From NCBI GenBank assembly GCA_033085395.1, contig JANQBS010000448.1, forward strand, positions 1 through 22,624: a stretch of DNA of 22,624 nucleotides. Direction: 5' to 3'. A program made the translations under genes and the position numbers. This document shows positions 1 through 9,475 of this stretch, piece after piece. How positions within the stretch are numbered: position 1 is the stretch's first letter; the number at the start of each line of letters is the position of its first letter. Below the pieces are notes generated by a model. The model had not been told where the DNA came from. It was given only the letters and a program-made list of their open reading frames with translations, and ran no database searches. The stretch is from Xanthoparmelia taractica (taxonomy: Eukaryota > Ascomycota > Lecanoromycetes > Lecanorales > Parmeliaceae).

Positions 1-8
1 AGTATGGG

Positions 9-86
9 ATATTCTATACCTTTCGGTATAATATTCGAAAAACTGGTCCCATACCATCAAATATACCACACCTTTCCGACCCGTAA
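9..86 (+). repeat. Left copy of a 78-bp near-identical inverted repeat at the window ends
   Basis: Positions 9-86 match the reverse complement of 22547-22624 without gaps over 78 bases; I count about five mismatches, mostly C/T or G/A. The inner edge is the same on both sides: read outward it begins TTACGGGTCGGAAAGGTGTG. The repeat is richer in G+C than its surroundings. Either it is the terminal repeat of one large composite, or each copy is the end of a DNA transposon extending outward beyond the window. The shared TA at the inner edge would suit a Tc1/mariner-type target site. Inside it, GTATGGGA (2-9) and TCCCATAC (48-55) are inverted repeats, as are TATACC and GGTATA (15-30). Confidence 0.9.
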
Positions 87-124
87 GAAAGTTAATTAAT
101 TTAAGCTTAAGTTTATACTTAAAT

Positions 125-2336
125 TTATAATTATTTTCGTCGAGGCGAATTTAGATTCGATTTTCATTTGAAAGTAATTTTCGTAGTTTATTTCAAAAAT
201 ATTTTTAATTCTTAATTTTCTTAAAATTTAAATTAATATATTAAACTTATTTTAAATTAGAATTTTAATTATCGTATAATTAATCAAATAAGCGAATATT
301 ACTAAATTTATTTACACTATTAACTCAAATAAGAAATTACGATTATTAGATAAATTGATTTTCTTAATTAATAGAATTATCTCGTTATACGAAGATATAA
401 AAATAAATAATTTAATATAGATTTTTCTTCGAATAAATTCGTCTCGAGATCGAGTAATAATATTAATTATAATGCTATAACTATTAATCCTTGCTTTCTT
501 ATTAATTATATTAATAATAGTTTCTTTAAACTTAATAATATCGTTTTCGATAAATATTTTAACACGTAAGTTATCGATAATATATAATTTCCTACGTAGA
601 TATATAAGTATTTTTTAATCTTAATTATCAATTTTTGAAAGATAGATATCTTATATAATATACTTCGAAGTCTTATGCTTGAAAGCATTAATTTCACGTA
701 CTCGCAAGATATTACTATTTTAAAGATAGCTATATTCGAATATTGCTGAGAATATTATAATCTATTTATTAAGCTTATATTATATTCGATATTAATATAA
801 ACTTTATTCTCTTAAATAATAGCATCGAGTTTAATTCTAATTATAATATAAGTTTAATTTTAAAAAATAAAATTATTTCTCAAATTCTAATTAAAAGTAA
901 TAGATTTAATAATTTTTAATTGCTTATTAGCGGAGTTAAATAACTTTATAAGTTATTTATCGAAATTAGAAGACTTTATAAATTGCTTATTAGAGTTAAA
1001 AGACTCTATAATCACTACTTCGTTAATATAAACGTACTTTTCAAAATAGTTAATACGTAAATGCTTATATAATTTAATCTTAAATGAGAAGAATTTCTAA
1101 TAGTTTTGATAATAGATTTCGATTTTTATAAGGTTAGTAAATTAATTATTATTTAATTATATAGAAAGCTTAGAATTATACTTAGAGTTAGTATAATATA
1201 TCTTATTTTTATACTAATCTTCGCCTATAAAATAAGAATATTCGATACTAGTATTTTCTTTTTAATAGTCCGAGCTTTAAGCTTATTTATTATATTTAAT
1301 ATTTTCATTAATAATAGAGATTTAATAAGTAGCTACTTTTAAATGATTTATAATCTTAAATTAAGATCTTTAATTACTTTAATTTTACTAAAAACTTTAA
1401 ATTAATTTTAAAGAAAAATTTTATTAAAAACCTTAGATTGATTTTAAAGAAAATTATTATTATTAATTATTAAATAAAGATTGATTTAAGATTAAATTTG
1501 ATACGTTTAAAGCGGCGATTTGTAAAGATTAACGAGGTATTTACTAAGCGTTTTGCTGCGAATTTAAATAAGTACTTTAATTATTAAATTAACGAGGAAA
1601 TAACTAAATTAATTAAGCGTTTTAACTCTTATATTGCTAAAAGTAAGATCGCTAATATTAATTATTAGGATTTATACCTTATTAAGATCGAAATTAAAAT
1701 TACTAAGAAAATTGCTATTATGCACGAGATTAATATTAATTAAAAATACTTCTATTACTATTATTCTAATTTTGAGAAAAACGATTCTAAGAAAGTCTTC
1801 TAGAAAATTTATATATTCTCAAATTATATCTACTTGCATAAATTCATTAATTATGCTTAAGATTATTTATTTTCTTAAGAAAATTAAATAAGATAATTCG
1901 TTTTTTTAGTCTTCTTCAGTCACGCTTTAGCTTAGCATTTAAGTTATTATAGATTATATTAAGCTAAATTTTTATACTAATTAAGTTAATATCTTTCGAA
2001 ATACATAAGATTTTTTATGTATACTCTCGAGGCTTTCTTTTACTAATAATATCTCTTATAATATATCTTTTCTTTAATAAAGAATTAATTATTACATTAA
2101 TAAATATCTTAAATCGTTTGATTAGTATTCTCTTCTATTTATTTAATTTATTCTTAAGCTTTATAAGACGCTTATTATTATTAAAAAGCTTACTTAATTA
2201 TTACTTTAAAGTTGATTTCTTAAAATAAGTTTAGAGATTCGTATAAACGAGCTTATTATTCTTAATACTAGCTACGTTACGAGTATACTCCAGAAATAAA
2301 TATATATTCCGAAAGTAAGTCTTCTTTGATATCTAT
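125..2336. repeat. Left arm of a large inverted repeat (partner about 5110-7346)
   Basis: The arms are the G4 and G3 gag-protease regions, head to head with a spacer of about 2.8 kb. Anchors: 697 pairs with 6773 and 506 with 6964 (protease), 155-260 with about 7210-7320, and 2266 with 5165. Most differences are C/T or G/A, with small indels (coordinate sums drift from about 7431 to 7470). Confidence 0.88.
920..1012 (-). repeat. Coding minisatellite, three units of 30/30/33 bp (G4)
   Basis: This is the minus-strand counterpart of 6454-6549, more strongly mutated. Its second unit (ending NFDK*) resembles the first unit of G3, and its third unit (ending NSANKQ) resembles the second unit of G3. 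Its first unit (ending NSNKQ) has no exact partner in G3, and it lacks the third unit of G3. Confidence 0.75.
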
Positions 2337-3160
2337 AAGAAGTACTTAAATTTTCACTTAAATTAATAGTATTTATAATAATAGAATTCTTATAAATTAT
2401 TAATAACGATAATATAAAAGACGAATTATTTAATAAAGAATCACGATTATTATTAATAGAGTTATTATTAATTAATAATCGATTAGATATATTTTTAGAT
2501 AAAAAAGAATTAAAGCGCAAATTTTTAAGAAAATAAGTAATTTTTTTAAAACGTCGAATAAATTTATAAAAACTAAATTTATTAATAACTTAATTAGATA
2601 ATTAACGATCTTAAATTAGGAAATAAATAGTTATTTTTAATAAATTAATAATAGAATTAATAATAGATATTAATCTAATAGATCTAAGAGTATTAAATAT
2701 AAAATATTTATAAAGCTTCTTAATATCGTTAGATATTAAATTAGTGTATTTATAATTAATAATAATAAATTTCTAAATATTAAATACGAGACTAAGTATT
2801 TATTTATCTATTAAAGTAGTTAGCGTTAATTTATAAGATTAATTAATAAAAGAAATAAAAATAAAAAAGACTTTTAATAAATAAAGAGTAAAGAAAAGTT
2901 AATAAAATCTTATTAATCTAATAGCTTATTTATTTAATAAATTTAATAACAATAAATAAACTATATTAATAAAGAACTTCTTCTAAATCGATTCGATAAT
3001 TAATTAATATCGAAATCGACGTTACTATTATATTATTATAAAAAAGGTCTTGAGATTAATTATTGAAAAGTCTATCGAATTCTAAGAGCCATAGGGCGGA
3101 GAAATCTATTGGGAAACTAATACACATTTGACCTAGTCTCCCCGATCTTGCCGAAATGCC
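2337..3160 (-). repeat. Direct-repeat copy 1: LTR-A and gag N-terminal module (G4)
   Basis: This matches 19777-20700 in the same orientation. Shared anchors include the Asn/Ser-rich tract with NNNRDSLLNNS near 2445-2410, GATATTAATCTAATAGATCT near 2677-2696 and the LTR-A core. Copy 1 has more C-to-T and G-to-A changes than copy 2. The repeat ends at 2337-2342 (AAGAAG on the plus strand). Confidence 0.85.
3060..3160 (-). repeat. LTR-A fragment (G4 copy)
   Basis: About 100 bases match LTR-A copies at 4609-4739 (inverted to this one) and 20557-20700 (same orientation). The best conserved stretch surrounds GGGGAGACTAGG and CTCCGCCCT on the minus strand. The 5' part of the LTR is missing: similarity stops at GGCATTTCGG (3160), exactly where G5 coding sequence on the plus strand begins. 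It is clearly less RIP-mutated than the gag region next to it. Confidence 0.8.
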
Positions 3161-4380
3161 AATCTCTGCCTTGATAGATAAGAATAAGGATGCTAACGAG
3201 GACGTTATTGATCTTTCTTTCGTTCGTGGCAGATATATAGAAGACATTATATAGGAATATTAAAATCTTTTCTTTTATATTAATAAGTTTATCGGCGTGT
3301 AGCGTTTTTATATATCTTAAAATATAATTAAAATTATTCTTAAAATAGCTTATAAAGGTAATTATTTAAGATTTGAGAAGTTTTATAAAAAGATTTTAAA
3401 TATCTTCTATAATATATTAAATTCTACTCTTAATATCTTATTCTTTAAATATATCGATATCGCTTTTATATCTCTCTATAATTAATCGAATCTTCGTTAA
3501 TATCGTTTTATATATATACTTTAGATTTTAGTTTAATACTCTTAAAATTAATAAATAAAAAACTCGATATTATTCTTTCTATAATAAATAAGTTTATAAA
3601 AAAATTAACTTTCGTATCTAATAATAAGAATTATTCTATCACTTGATAAGTTTTTTTAATATTATTTAATAGATTTAATATTATAAATTAAGAAATCTTA
3701 AAGATTTTACTTATAGATCGTAATAGAAAGTTCTTTTTTAAGCTTTAATTAAAGCTCTTTAAAAAGTTCGAAATAAATTTATTTTATTCGATTATTTATT
3801 ATATTTAAATAAATAAAAGTAGCGAGAGAACTAATTAAATAGCGGAGATAATATTACGATTCTATCTATATATTATTTAGAATCTCGCTCTCTAGCCGTT
3901 AATTATCTCGCGAATATAAGCTCTATTTAATAACTTAATCTTAATTTTAATTAATAATAAAACTCTTAACGAATTAACTTACGAATTTTAATCTAATAGA
4001 TTATTTAATCTATTTAGAGAAATTACTATATCTCTATTATAGTTTATTATTACTCGTATTTAAATAACTAATATTATCTTATTTGCTTAAATAAATTAAA
4101 AGTATTACTATAATAGAAAGCATTAATTAATATTTTTTAAGTAGGGCGATTAAGCTTATTTACGACTACACAAAGACTATTTTATCTCTATTATTATTAC
4201 TATTATTATTATTATTAAGCTATCTTAGTAGTATATTAATTTTTTTAAAATATTATAGAAAATTAGTAATTAAACTCAAATATTATCTTATTGATATATT
4301 CAAATAACTTAACGAGTATTACTAATTAGAAATTATTTCTCTCTACTCGATAGCGTTTATATAATATTAAAAGATATTAA
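3161..4380 (+). pseudogene. G5: Gypsy integrase remnant with D,D35E triad
   Basis: This is the 3' part of a Gypsy pol on the plus strand. It opens in the RNase H-integrase linker, with DLSFVRG near 3210-3230, comparable to LPFVRR in G3 near 9069. It continues through the integrase zinc-binding region (RYRFYISL near 3460) and the catalytic core. TLDF gives the first Asp (3524-3526), IDRNRKF the second (3716-3718) and SSERTN the Glu (3824-3826). All three are in one frame, with 63 and 35 residues between them, which is the D,D35E layout. The C-terminal domain (AYLRLHK near 4155-4175) fades by about 4370. Stops interrupt the frame throughout, so it cannot be active. No upstream RT belongs to it; it begins abruptly at the G4 LTR edge. 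Confidence 0.85.
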
Positions 4381-4608
4381 TTAATAATTATAATAATAAT
4401 ATTATTATTATTATCATATTCTAACTACTTCTATACTATATACTTTTAATCGTTAATATAATCTTACTTTTATTAATTTTCTAACAGTTTAATAATATTA
4501 ATATTAATAAATTAAGAATTTAATTAAGATTAAAACCTATTAAAAGTTAATTTTAAATATATATCTAAGCAAGCGAGATCGCTTATTTTTCTTATTATTA
4601 TGAAATGT
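4381..4608 (+). other. G5 3' untranslated region
   Basis: No coding signal is seen in this stretch between the G5 integrase and LTR-A. It contains ATT/AAT runs (near 4390-4420) and, at 4572-4583, the inverted repeat AGCGA-GA-TCGCT followed by a T-rich stretch. The same hairpin precedes another LTR at 9627-9638, so it is a family feature of the element 3' end, perhaps for transcript ending. No purine tract is recognisable before the LTR; RIP may have removed it. Confidence 0.55.
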
Positions 4609-4739
4609 TATCACTGTTTTTCTATATATCAATATCAAAGGCATTTCGGGAAGATCGAGGAGGCTAGACCAAATATGTATTAGTTTCCCAGCAGATTTCT
4701 CCGCCCTGCGGCTCTTAGAATTCGATAGACTTTTCAACA
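4609..4739 (+). repeat. LTR-A, shared by the G5 3' end and the G3 5' end
   Basis: The sequence is about 131 bp. It starts at TATCACTG (TGTCACGG in the G2 copy, one G-to-A change) and ends at CTTTTCAACA. It follows the G5 3' UTR and precedes G3 gag by 22 bases, so the order integrase-LTR-gag is that of two elements in tandem sharing one LTR. Similar sequence exists at 3060-3160 and 20557-20700. The start and end were chosen by comparing copies and from the TG...CA rule, so they may be off by a few bases. The primer-binding site was not recognised. Confidence 0.7.
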
Positions 4740-4761
4740 ATCAATCCCAAGATCTTTTTCC

Positions 4762-6340
4762 ATGACACATTCCGACACTGACTCTAATTCTAATAATTCA
4801 ACTATCACGAATTCTATATCGAATCTTACTTCAAATTCAAGCACAAATTCTACTTCTAGAGATACTTCAAATAAATTTAACATGGCTGAAAATAACGATG
4901 TTAATTGATAGAAAACTGACTTTTTATAGCAACAATAAACTGCTTTATAAGGTCTTTCACGTAGCGTATCTAGATCGTCTAATAAGCAAGGATCGCCAGG
5001 ATAGAATAACATTAATGCTATATTAGAAATTGTAACTATATCAGTTAATAGATAAAATACTAGTAATACGAGATTTTTCAACCCAATATATAAGAATAAG
5101 TCGATGGCTTTTAATGCTTCTTTAATAAAGCATATATTAAAAGAGACTTACTTTTAGAAAATATATTTGTTTCTAAAGTATACTCGTGACGTAGCTAGTA
5201 TTAAGAATAATAAGCTCGTTCGTACGAATCTCTAAATTTATTTTAAGAAGTCTACTTTAGAGTGATAATTAAGTAAATTTTTTAATAATAATAAGTGTCT
5301 TATAAAGCTTAAAAATAAATTAAATAAATAATAGAGAATATTAATCGAATAATTTAAGATATTTATTAATATAACGATTAATTCATTATTAAAGAAAAGA
5401 TATATCTTAAGAAATACAACTAGTAAGAGAGAGTCTCGAGAATACGTATAAAAGATCTTACGTGCTTCGAAAGATATTAGTTTAATTAGCGTTAAAAATT
5501 AGCTTAATGTAATTTATAATAATTTAAATATTAAGCTAAGGCGTGACTTAAAAAGATTAAAGAATCGAATTATCTTGCATAATTTTCTTAAGAAGATGAA
5601 TAACCTTAAGTATAATTGATAACTCTATACAAGTAGATATAATTCGAGAACGTATAAGTTTTTTACGGGGTCTTCTTAGAATCGTTATTTTTAAAATTAG
5701 AGTGATAGTAATAGAGGTATTTCTAATTAGTATTAACCTCGTTTATAATAGCAATTTTCTTAAAAATTTCGGCCTTAGCAAAGTATAGATTCTAATAACT
5801 AATATTAGCGACCTTACTTTTAGTCTTTTCGTCAAATTAATAGTTAATATAGAAGTTAAAACGCTTAATTAACTTAGTTATTTCTTCGTTAATTTAATGA
5901 TTAAAATGCTTATTTGAATTCATAGCAAAAGGCTTAGCCTCGTTAGCCCTTGCAAATCGCCGCTCCAAACGTATCAAATTCGATTCCAAAACGATCTTCA
6001 TTTGATAGTCAACAACAGTGGTTTCCTTTAAGGCCAACCCAAGGTTTTTAGTAAAATTAAGATTTTTAGTAAAATTAAAGCAATTAAAGATCTTAATTTA
6101 ATGCTATAAATCGTTTAAAAGTAGCTATTTATTGAATCTCTATTATTAACGAAAATACTAAATATAATAAATATAATAAATAAGCTTAAAGTTCGAACTA
6201 TTAAAAAGAAAATATTAATATTAAATACTCTTACTTTATAGACGAAGATTAATATAGAAATAAGATATATTATACTAATTCTAAGTATAATCTTAAGCTT
6301 TCTATATAATTAAATAATAATTAATTTACTAGCTTTATAA
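4762..6340 (+). pseudogene. G3 gag remnant
   Basis: This is the structural (capsid-like) protein of a Gypsy element. The ATG at 4762 opens a Ser/Thr/Asn-rich N-terminus (MTHSDTDSNSNNSTITN) readable for 48 codons until TGA-TAG at 4906-4911, where Trp-Gln is expected. Several further stops (TAG, TAA) fall where Gln is likely. The gag body runs from about 5080 to 5650, with readable family segments YTRDVASI, SREYV*KILRASKD and NIKLRRDLKRL. After it comes a Gln/Asn-rich linker to about 6340, part of which (5925-6060) is almost free of RIP. A start at 4762 is favoured because it is the first ATG after the LTR and is followed by an unbroken frame of unusual composition. Confidence 0.8.
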
Positions 6341-7346
6341 AGATCGAAATCTATTATCGAAACTATTAGAAATCCTTCTTATTTAAGATTAGATTATATA
6401 AGCATTTACGTGTTCACTGCTCTGGAAAGCACGTTTATATCAACGTAGTAGTGCTTGCAAAGTCTTCTAACTTCGATAAGCAACTTGCGAAGCCTTCTAA
6501 CTCCGCTAATAAGTAACTTGCAAAGTCTTCTAACTTCGCTAATAAGCAATTAAAAATCATTAAATTCATCGCTTCTAATTAGAATTTAGAAAATAATTTT
6601 ATATTTCGAAATTAAACTTATATTATAATTAAAATTAAACTCGATTCTATTAATTAAGAGAATAAAGTTTATATTAATATCGAATATAATATAAGCTTAA
6701 TAAATAGATTATAATATTCTTAATAATATTCGAATATAGCTATCTTTAAGATAATAATATCTTTGCGAGTACGTGGGATTAATGCTTTCAAGCATAAGAC
6801 TTCGAAGTATATTATATAAGATATCTATCTTTCTAAAATTAATAATTAAGATTAAAAAATACTTATATATTTACGTAGAAAATTATATATTATTAATAAC
6901 TTACGTATTAAAATACTTATTAGAAATAATATTATTAAGTCTAAAGAAATTATTATTAATATAGTTAATAAGAAAAAAAGAATTAATAGTTATAGCATTA
7001 CGATTAATATTATTATTTAATCTCGAGACGAGTTTATTCGAAGAAAGGTCTATAATAAATTATCTATTTTTATATCTTCGCATAGCGAGATAATTCTATT
7101 AATTAAGAAAATTAATCTATTTAATAATCATGAATTCTTATTTAAGTTAGTAGTATAGACGAATTTAATAATATTCGATTATTTAATTAATTATATAGTA
7201 ACTAAAATTCTAATTTAAAATAAGTCTAATATATTTATTTAAATCTCAAAGAAATTAAGACTTAAAAATATTCTTGAAATAAACTACGAAAATTGCCTTT
7301 AAATTAATCTCGAATTTAAATTTACCTTAATAAATAAAATTATAGT
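5110..7346. repeat. Right arm of the large inverted repeat
   Basis: Partner of 125-2336. This arm keeps more original bases, notably at 5925-6060 and 6400-6550, where the left arm is fully converted. Example: GTCAACAACAGTGGTTTCC here (6008-6026) reads ATTAATAATAATAATTTTC on the opposite strand of the left arm. Every difference in that stretch is C-to-T or G-to-A. Confidence 0.88.
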
Positions 7347-9475
7347 TTTTAAAGATATATAGACTAGAACTATATTAATCGATCTAGTTAACGAATGTTT
7401 ATAGATTTAATAAGATATAAACTTTATTAAAGTATTGAGAGAGAAATAAATAAAGCTTTTATTAAGAGATAACTAATAAATTAAAATTAATAAAAAATTT
7501 AAAATCTATTTCTTAAGCGTATAAGATCGAAAGATAATTAATAAAGTCTTTAATAAGTTACAGGAATAGAAAAGACTTAAATAAACTAAAGATTCTATAG
7601 TCTTTTTCTATTCGATATTCGTTATATAAAAAATATTATTTAATAACACTATTAAGAAAAGATCGATAAATAATATTTCAAATTTAAATAATTTATTACT
7701 TGGAGATATATATCTAATATCTCTTTAATAAAATATAATTAAGATATTAACTAATTATAATTTTATTTTAATAATCGATATTACTTCGTTTTTCTATTAA
7801 TAACGAATATATTTAAATTATCGTTATATATAAATTATTATGAATTATAGAGATTAAGAAACTTTTAATATGTTAATTATAAGTTATATAAATTCGATTA
7901 CTTATATTTAACGTTAAATTAATAATATTTTATAATATATTAACGTAAAAGCTTATATTAATAATATAATTACAAGTATTAAAATATTTTAATAGTATTT
8001 ATAAGATCTTCGTTAACTATTTAAGCTTTTTATAAGATTTAATATTATTATTTCTTTTATAAAAGTTTTTTTAAGACATTCGAATATTAATTTATTAAAT
8101 AAAAGAGTTAATTCTTTTAACTTAATTTTATTAAAAGATAAGCTTAAAGCTATCTTAAATTTATAATATTATAGCACTTTAAGAGAACTCGAATATTACT
8201 TAAAATATATTAACTATTTACGTTAATACGTTTATTTTTATATATAATTAAAATAATTCTTATAAGATCTTAAAATACTATTTCTTAAGAAAATATTAAA
8301 CGCTAAACGTTAATAAAAATAATACTCTTTTAGAATAAAACTATCTATAGCGTTAAAGAAGCAATTAACTTCTTTTTAACTTCTTTAAAAAGTATTATCT
8401 CAATATTTAATTTTAATATATTTTAATAATACTCGAACTTTATAAGTTAACTTAAATATTTTAAAGAAGTTTAATTTTAAGACTATAGTCTTTTATATTA
8501 AATCAAAGACATATAAAAGTAAAAAGAAATAATCTTCTCGTATAGAAACGAAGTCTATTCTTTTTCTATTAAAACTTTTAATTATAATACAAAGAAATTA
8601 TTAATCTACGAAATTAAAGATTACTAGTCTTATTTAATATCTAAAAAAAATAAGACATATAATCGAATCTTTAAAGTATTCTATAAGAATATAAATCGAT
8701 TACTCTATTATTATTAATATTATAAAGCAAAATTCGATTGTTTTAATCACATTAATAATACGAATAAATATTCGCTTAATTTGAGCTACTCAACTCTTAA
8801 GATATTTTAATTTAGTTATTTCTCATAAATCTAATAAAGAATATATTGTATCTAATGCTTTATTAAGACTTATAAGTCTAAATAAAGATAATTCGCTATC
8901 TTATTATTATTCGAAGTTAAATACTCTCTATATCGCAAGTTTAATAGAAATAAATACTTTATTTTATAAAATATATATTTAAGACTATTAATAAGATAAT
9001 TATTAAAAAAGAATTTCTTTGTAGCTCGATATCAATAATAGTCTAGCCAGCGAGAACGTAGCTTCTTTGCCTTTCGTGCGGAGAAAGCCTCTCTTTGCTA
9101 CTGATATTGATTCTTATTTTCGCCTCGACCGAAAGGGAATTAACAATAAGAACAAGAACAGTAAAGTTAATAGCAAGAGCAGCAAAGTCTCCAGCGAGAT
9201 CTTATCTTTCATATTAATAGAATTACTAATTAATAATAACTTTGTATTCTCTCTTTACTAATAAAAGATATTCTCACTTTAATATATAAAAAAGAATATT
9301 CTAGCTTTTAAAGATATTACGAAATTATTATTTTATTTTAATATATTTATAGAATTATAAAACATTTATAAGACTTTATTCGATATTATCTAGAGTGTTT
9401 AGTTTTATAGATAAAAAGGCACGCATCTTACGATAGCTTATAATTAATCTTATCTCCGCCCGTGTCTTTTTATAT
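6341..9475 (+). pseudogene. G3 pol remnant: protease, RT, RNase H, partial integrase
   Basis: The segment begins with a zinc-knuckle-like motif ending LYKHLRVHCSGKH (6390-6435) and then a minisatellite. The protease site is N-I-E at 6676-6684 (family D-T/S-G) and its C-terminal part LYIINNLRIKILI lies near 6875-6915. RT motifs follow in one frame: SINNISNLNNLLLGD (7650-7700), the first catalytic Asp retained at 7777-7779 (IIDITSFFY), and YINN at 7954-7965 in place of YxDD, with 58 residues between. RNase H-like residues FKKFNF lie near 8460 and the segment ending SNALLRL near 8870. The linker from 9067 (LPFVRRKPLFATDIDSYF) escaped RIP. The integrase zinc-binding domain (LSRVFSFIDKKARILR) stops at about 9475. 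Confidence 0.88.
6454..6549 (+). repeat. Coding minisatellite, three units of 30/33/33 bp (G3)
   Basis: The units read LAKSSNFDKQ, LAKPSNSANK* and LAKSSNFANKQ. They sit between the zinc-knuckle-like motif and the protease. The matching place in G4 (1012-920) also has three units, but the order of the variant units is different. The stop in unit two is a RIP change of a Gln codon. Confidence 0.85.

Larger units (their letters stand above)
125..3010 (-). pseudogene. G4 gag-protease remnant
   Basis: This is the structural and protease part of a Gypsy polyprotein, destroyed by stop codons. Comparison with G2 places the start codon at 3010-3008, where ATG (G2, 20506-20504) has become ATA. The Ser/Asn-rich N-terminal module runs to about 2343. 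The gag body follows from about 2330, with the pieces KKTYFRNIYLFLEYTRN readable near 2310-2260. A 93-bp coding minisatellite lies at 1012-920. The protease site reads N-I-E near 794-786 where the family has D-T/S-G, explained by G-to-A and C-to-T changes. The N-terminal module and the gag body lie in different frames across 2337-2342. Similarity to G3 ends near 125. Confidence 0.8.
125..3160 (-). mobile_element. G4: truncated Ty3/Gypsy retrotransposon, RIP-mutated
   Basis: Read on the minus strand, this fragment has an incomplete LTR (3160-3060), a gag start region, gag body, linker, zinc-knuckle-like motif, coding minisatellite and protease. It stops between protease and reverse transcriptase at about 125, possibly as far as 88, beside the 78-bp end repeat. 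Its body (125-2336) is an inverted copy of the G3 element (about 5110-7346). Its 5' part (2337-3160) is instead a direct copy of the start of G2 (19777-20700). No RT, integrase or 3' LTR is present. The LTR is cut at 3160, where G5 sequence in the opposite orientation begins. Confidence 0.85.
4609..9475 (+). mobile_element. G3: Ty3/Gypsy retrotransposon, lacking most of integrase
   Basis: From 5' to 3' it has LTR-A, gag, Gln-rich linker, zinc-knuckle-like motif, minisatellite, protease, RT, RNase H, linker and the first part of integrase. It is the most complete element in the first half of the window. It breaks at about 9475 inside the integrase zinc-binding domain, and the LTR that follows (9667-9820) is of another family, so its own 3' LTR is not present. 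The order of domains and the single protein-like frame show Gypsy (protease-RT-RNase H-integrase) rather than Copia order. Confidence 0.88.

Noticed and set aside
1634..1891. Plus-strand frame of 85 codons
   Set aside because: It is antisense to the G4 gag body, with low-complexity Leu/Ile/Lys composition from AT-rich sequence.
2272..2520. Minus-strand frame of 82 codons as a separate gene
   Set aside because: Its first part is the true frame of the G4 N-terminal module, and after the join at 2337-2342 it runs out of frame through gag. It is not an independent gene.
3056..3247. Minus-strand frame of 63 codons, and the related 4540-4740 frame
   Set aside because: They run through LTR-A sequence, and in the first case antisense to the G5 linker. 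Their shared residues only show that the LTR is repeated.
4190..4225. ATT runs here, at 4390-4420 and near 15118-15135 as microsatellites or a CRISPR-like array
   Set aside because: They are short and AT-only, lie within mutated retroelement sequence, and show no repeat-spacer pattern.
4734..5081. Minus-strand open frame of 115 codons, the longest in the window
   Set aside because: It is antisense to the G3 gag N-terminus, whose plus-strand frame has a Ser/Asn-rich composition and Gln-to-stop changes. RIP stops in the sense strand leave the antisense open.
6773..6964. Open frame of 63 codons, with a near-twin at 506-697 on the other strand
   Set aside because: Both are the same out-of-frame reading of the Gypsy protease C-terminal part. 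The protein-like frame (VRGINAFKHKTSKYII) is a neighbouring one. Their similarity reflects the inverted repeat, not selection.
7930..8010. Possible tRNA or small RNA hairpins in AT-rich stretches
   Set aside because: No cloverleaf with conserved TTC or CCA-side bases could be found here or elsewhere; AT-rich pairing alone is not evidence.
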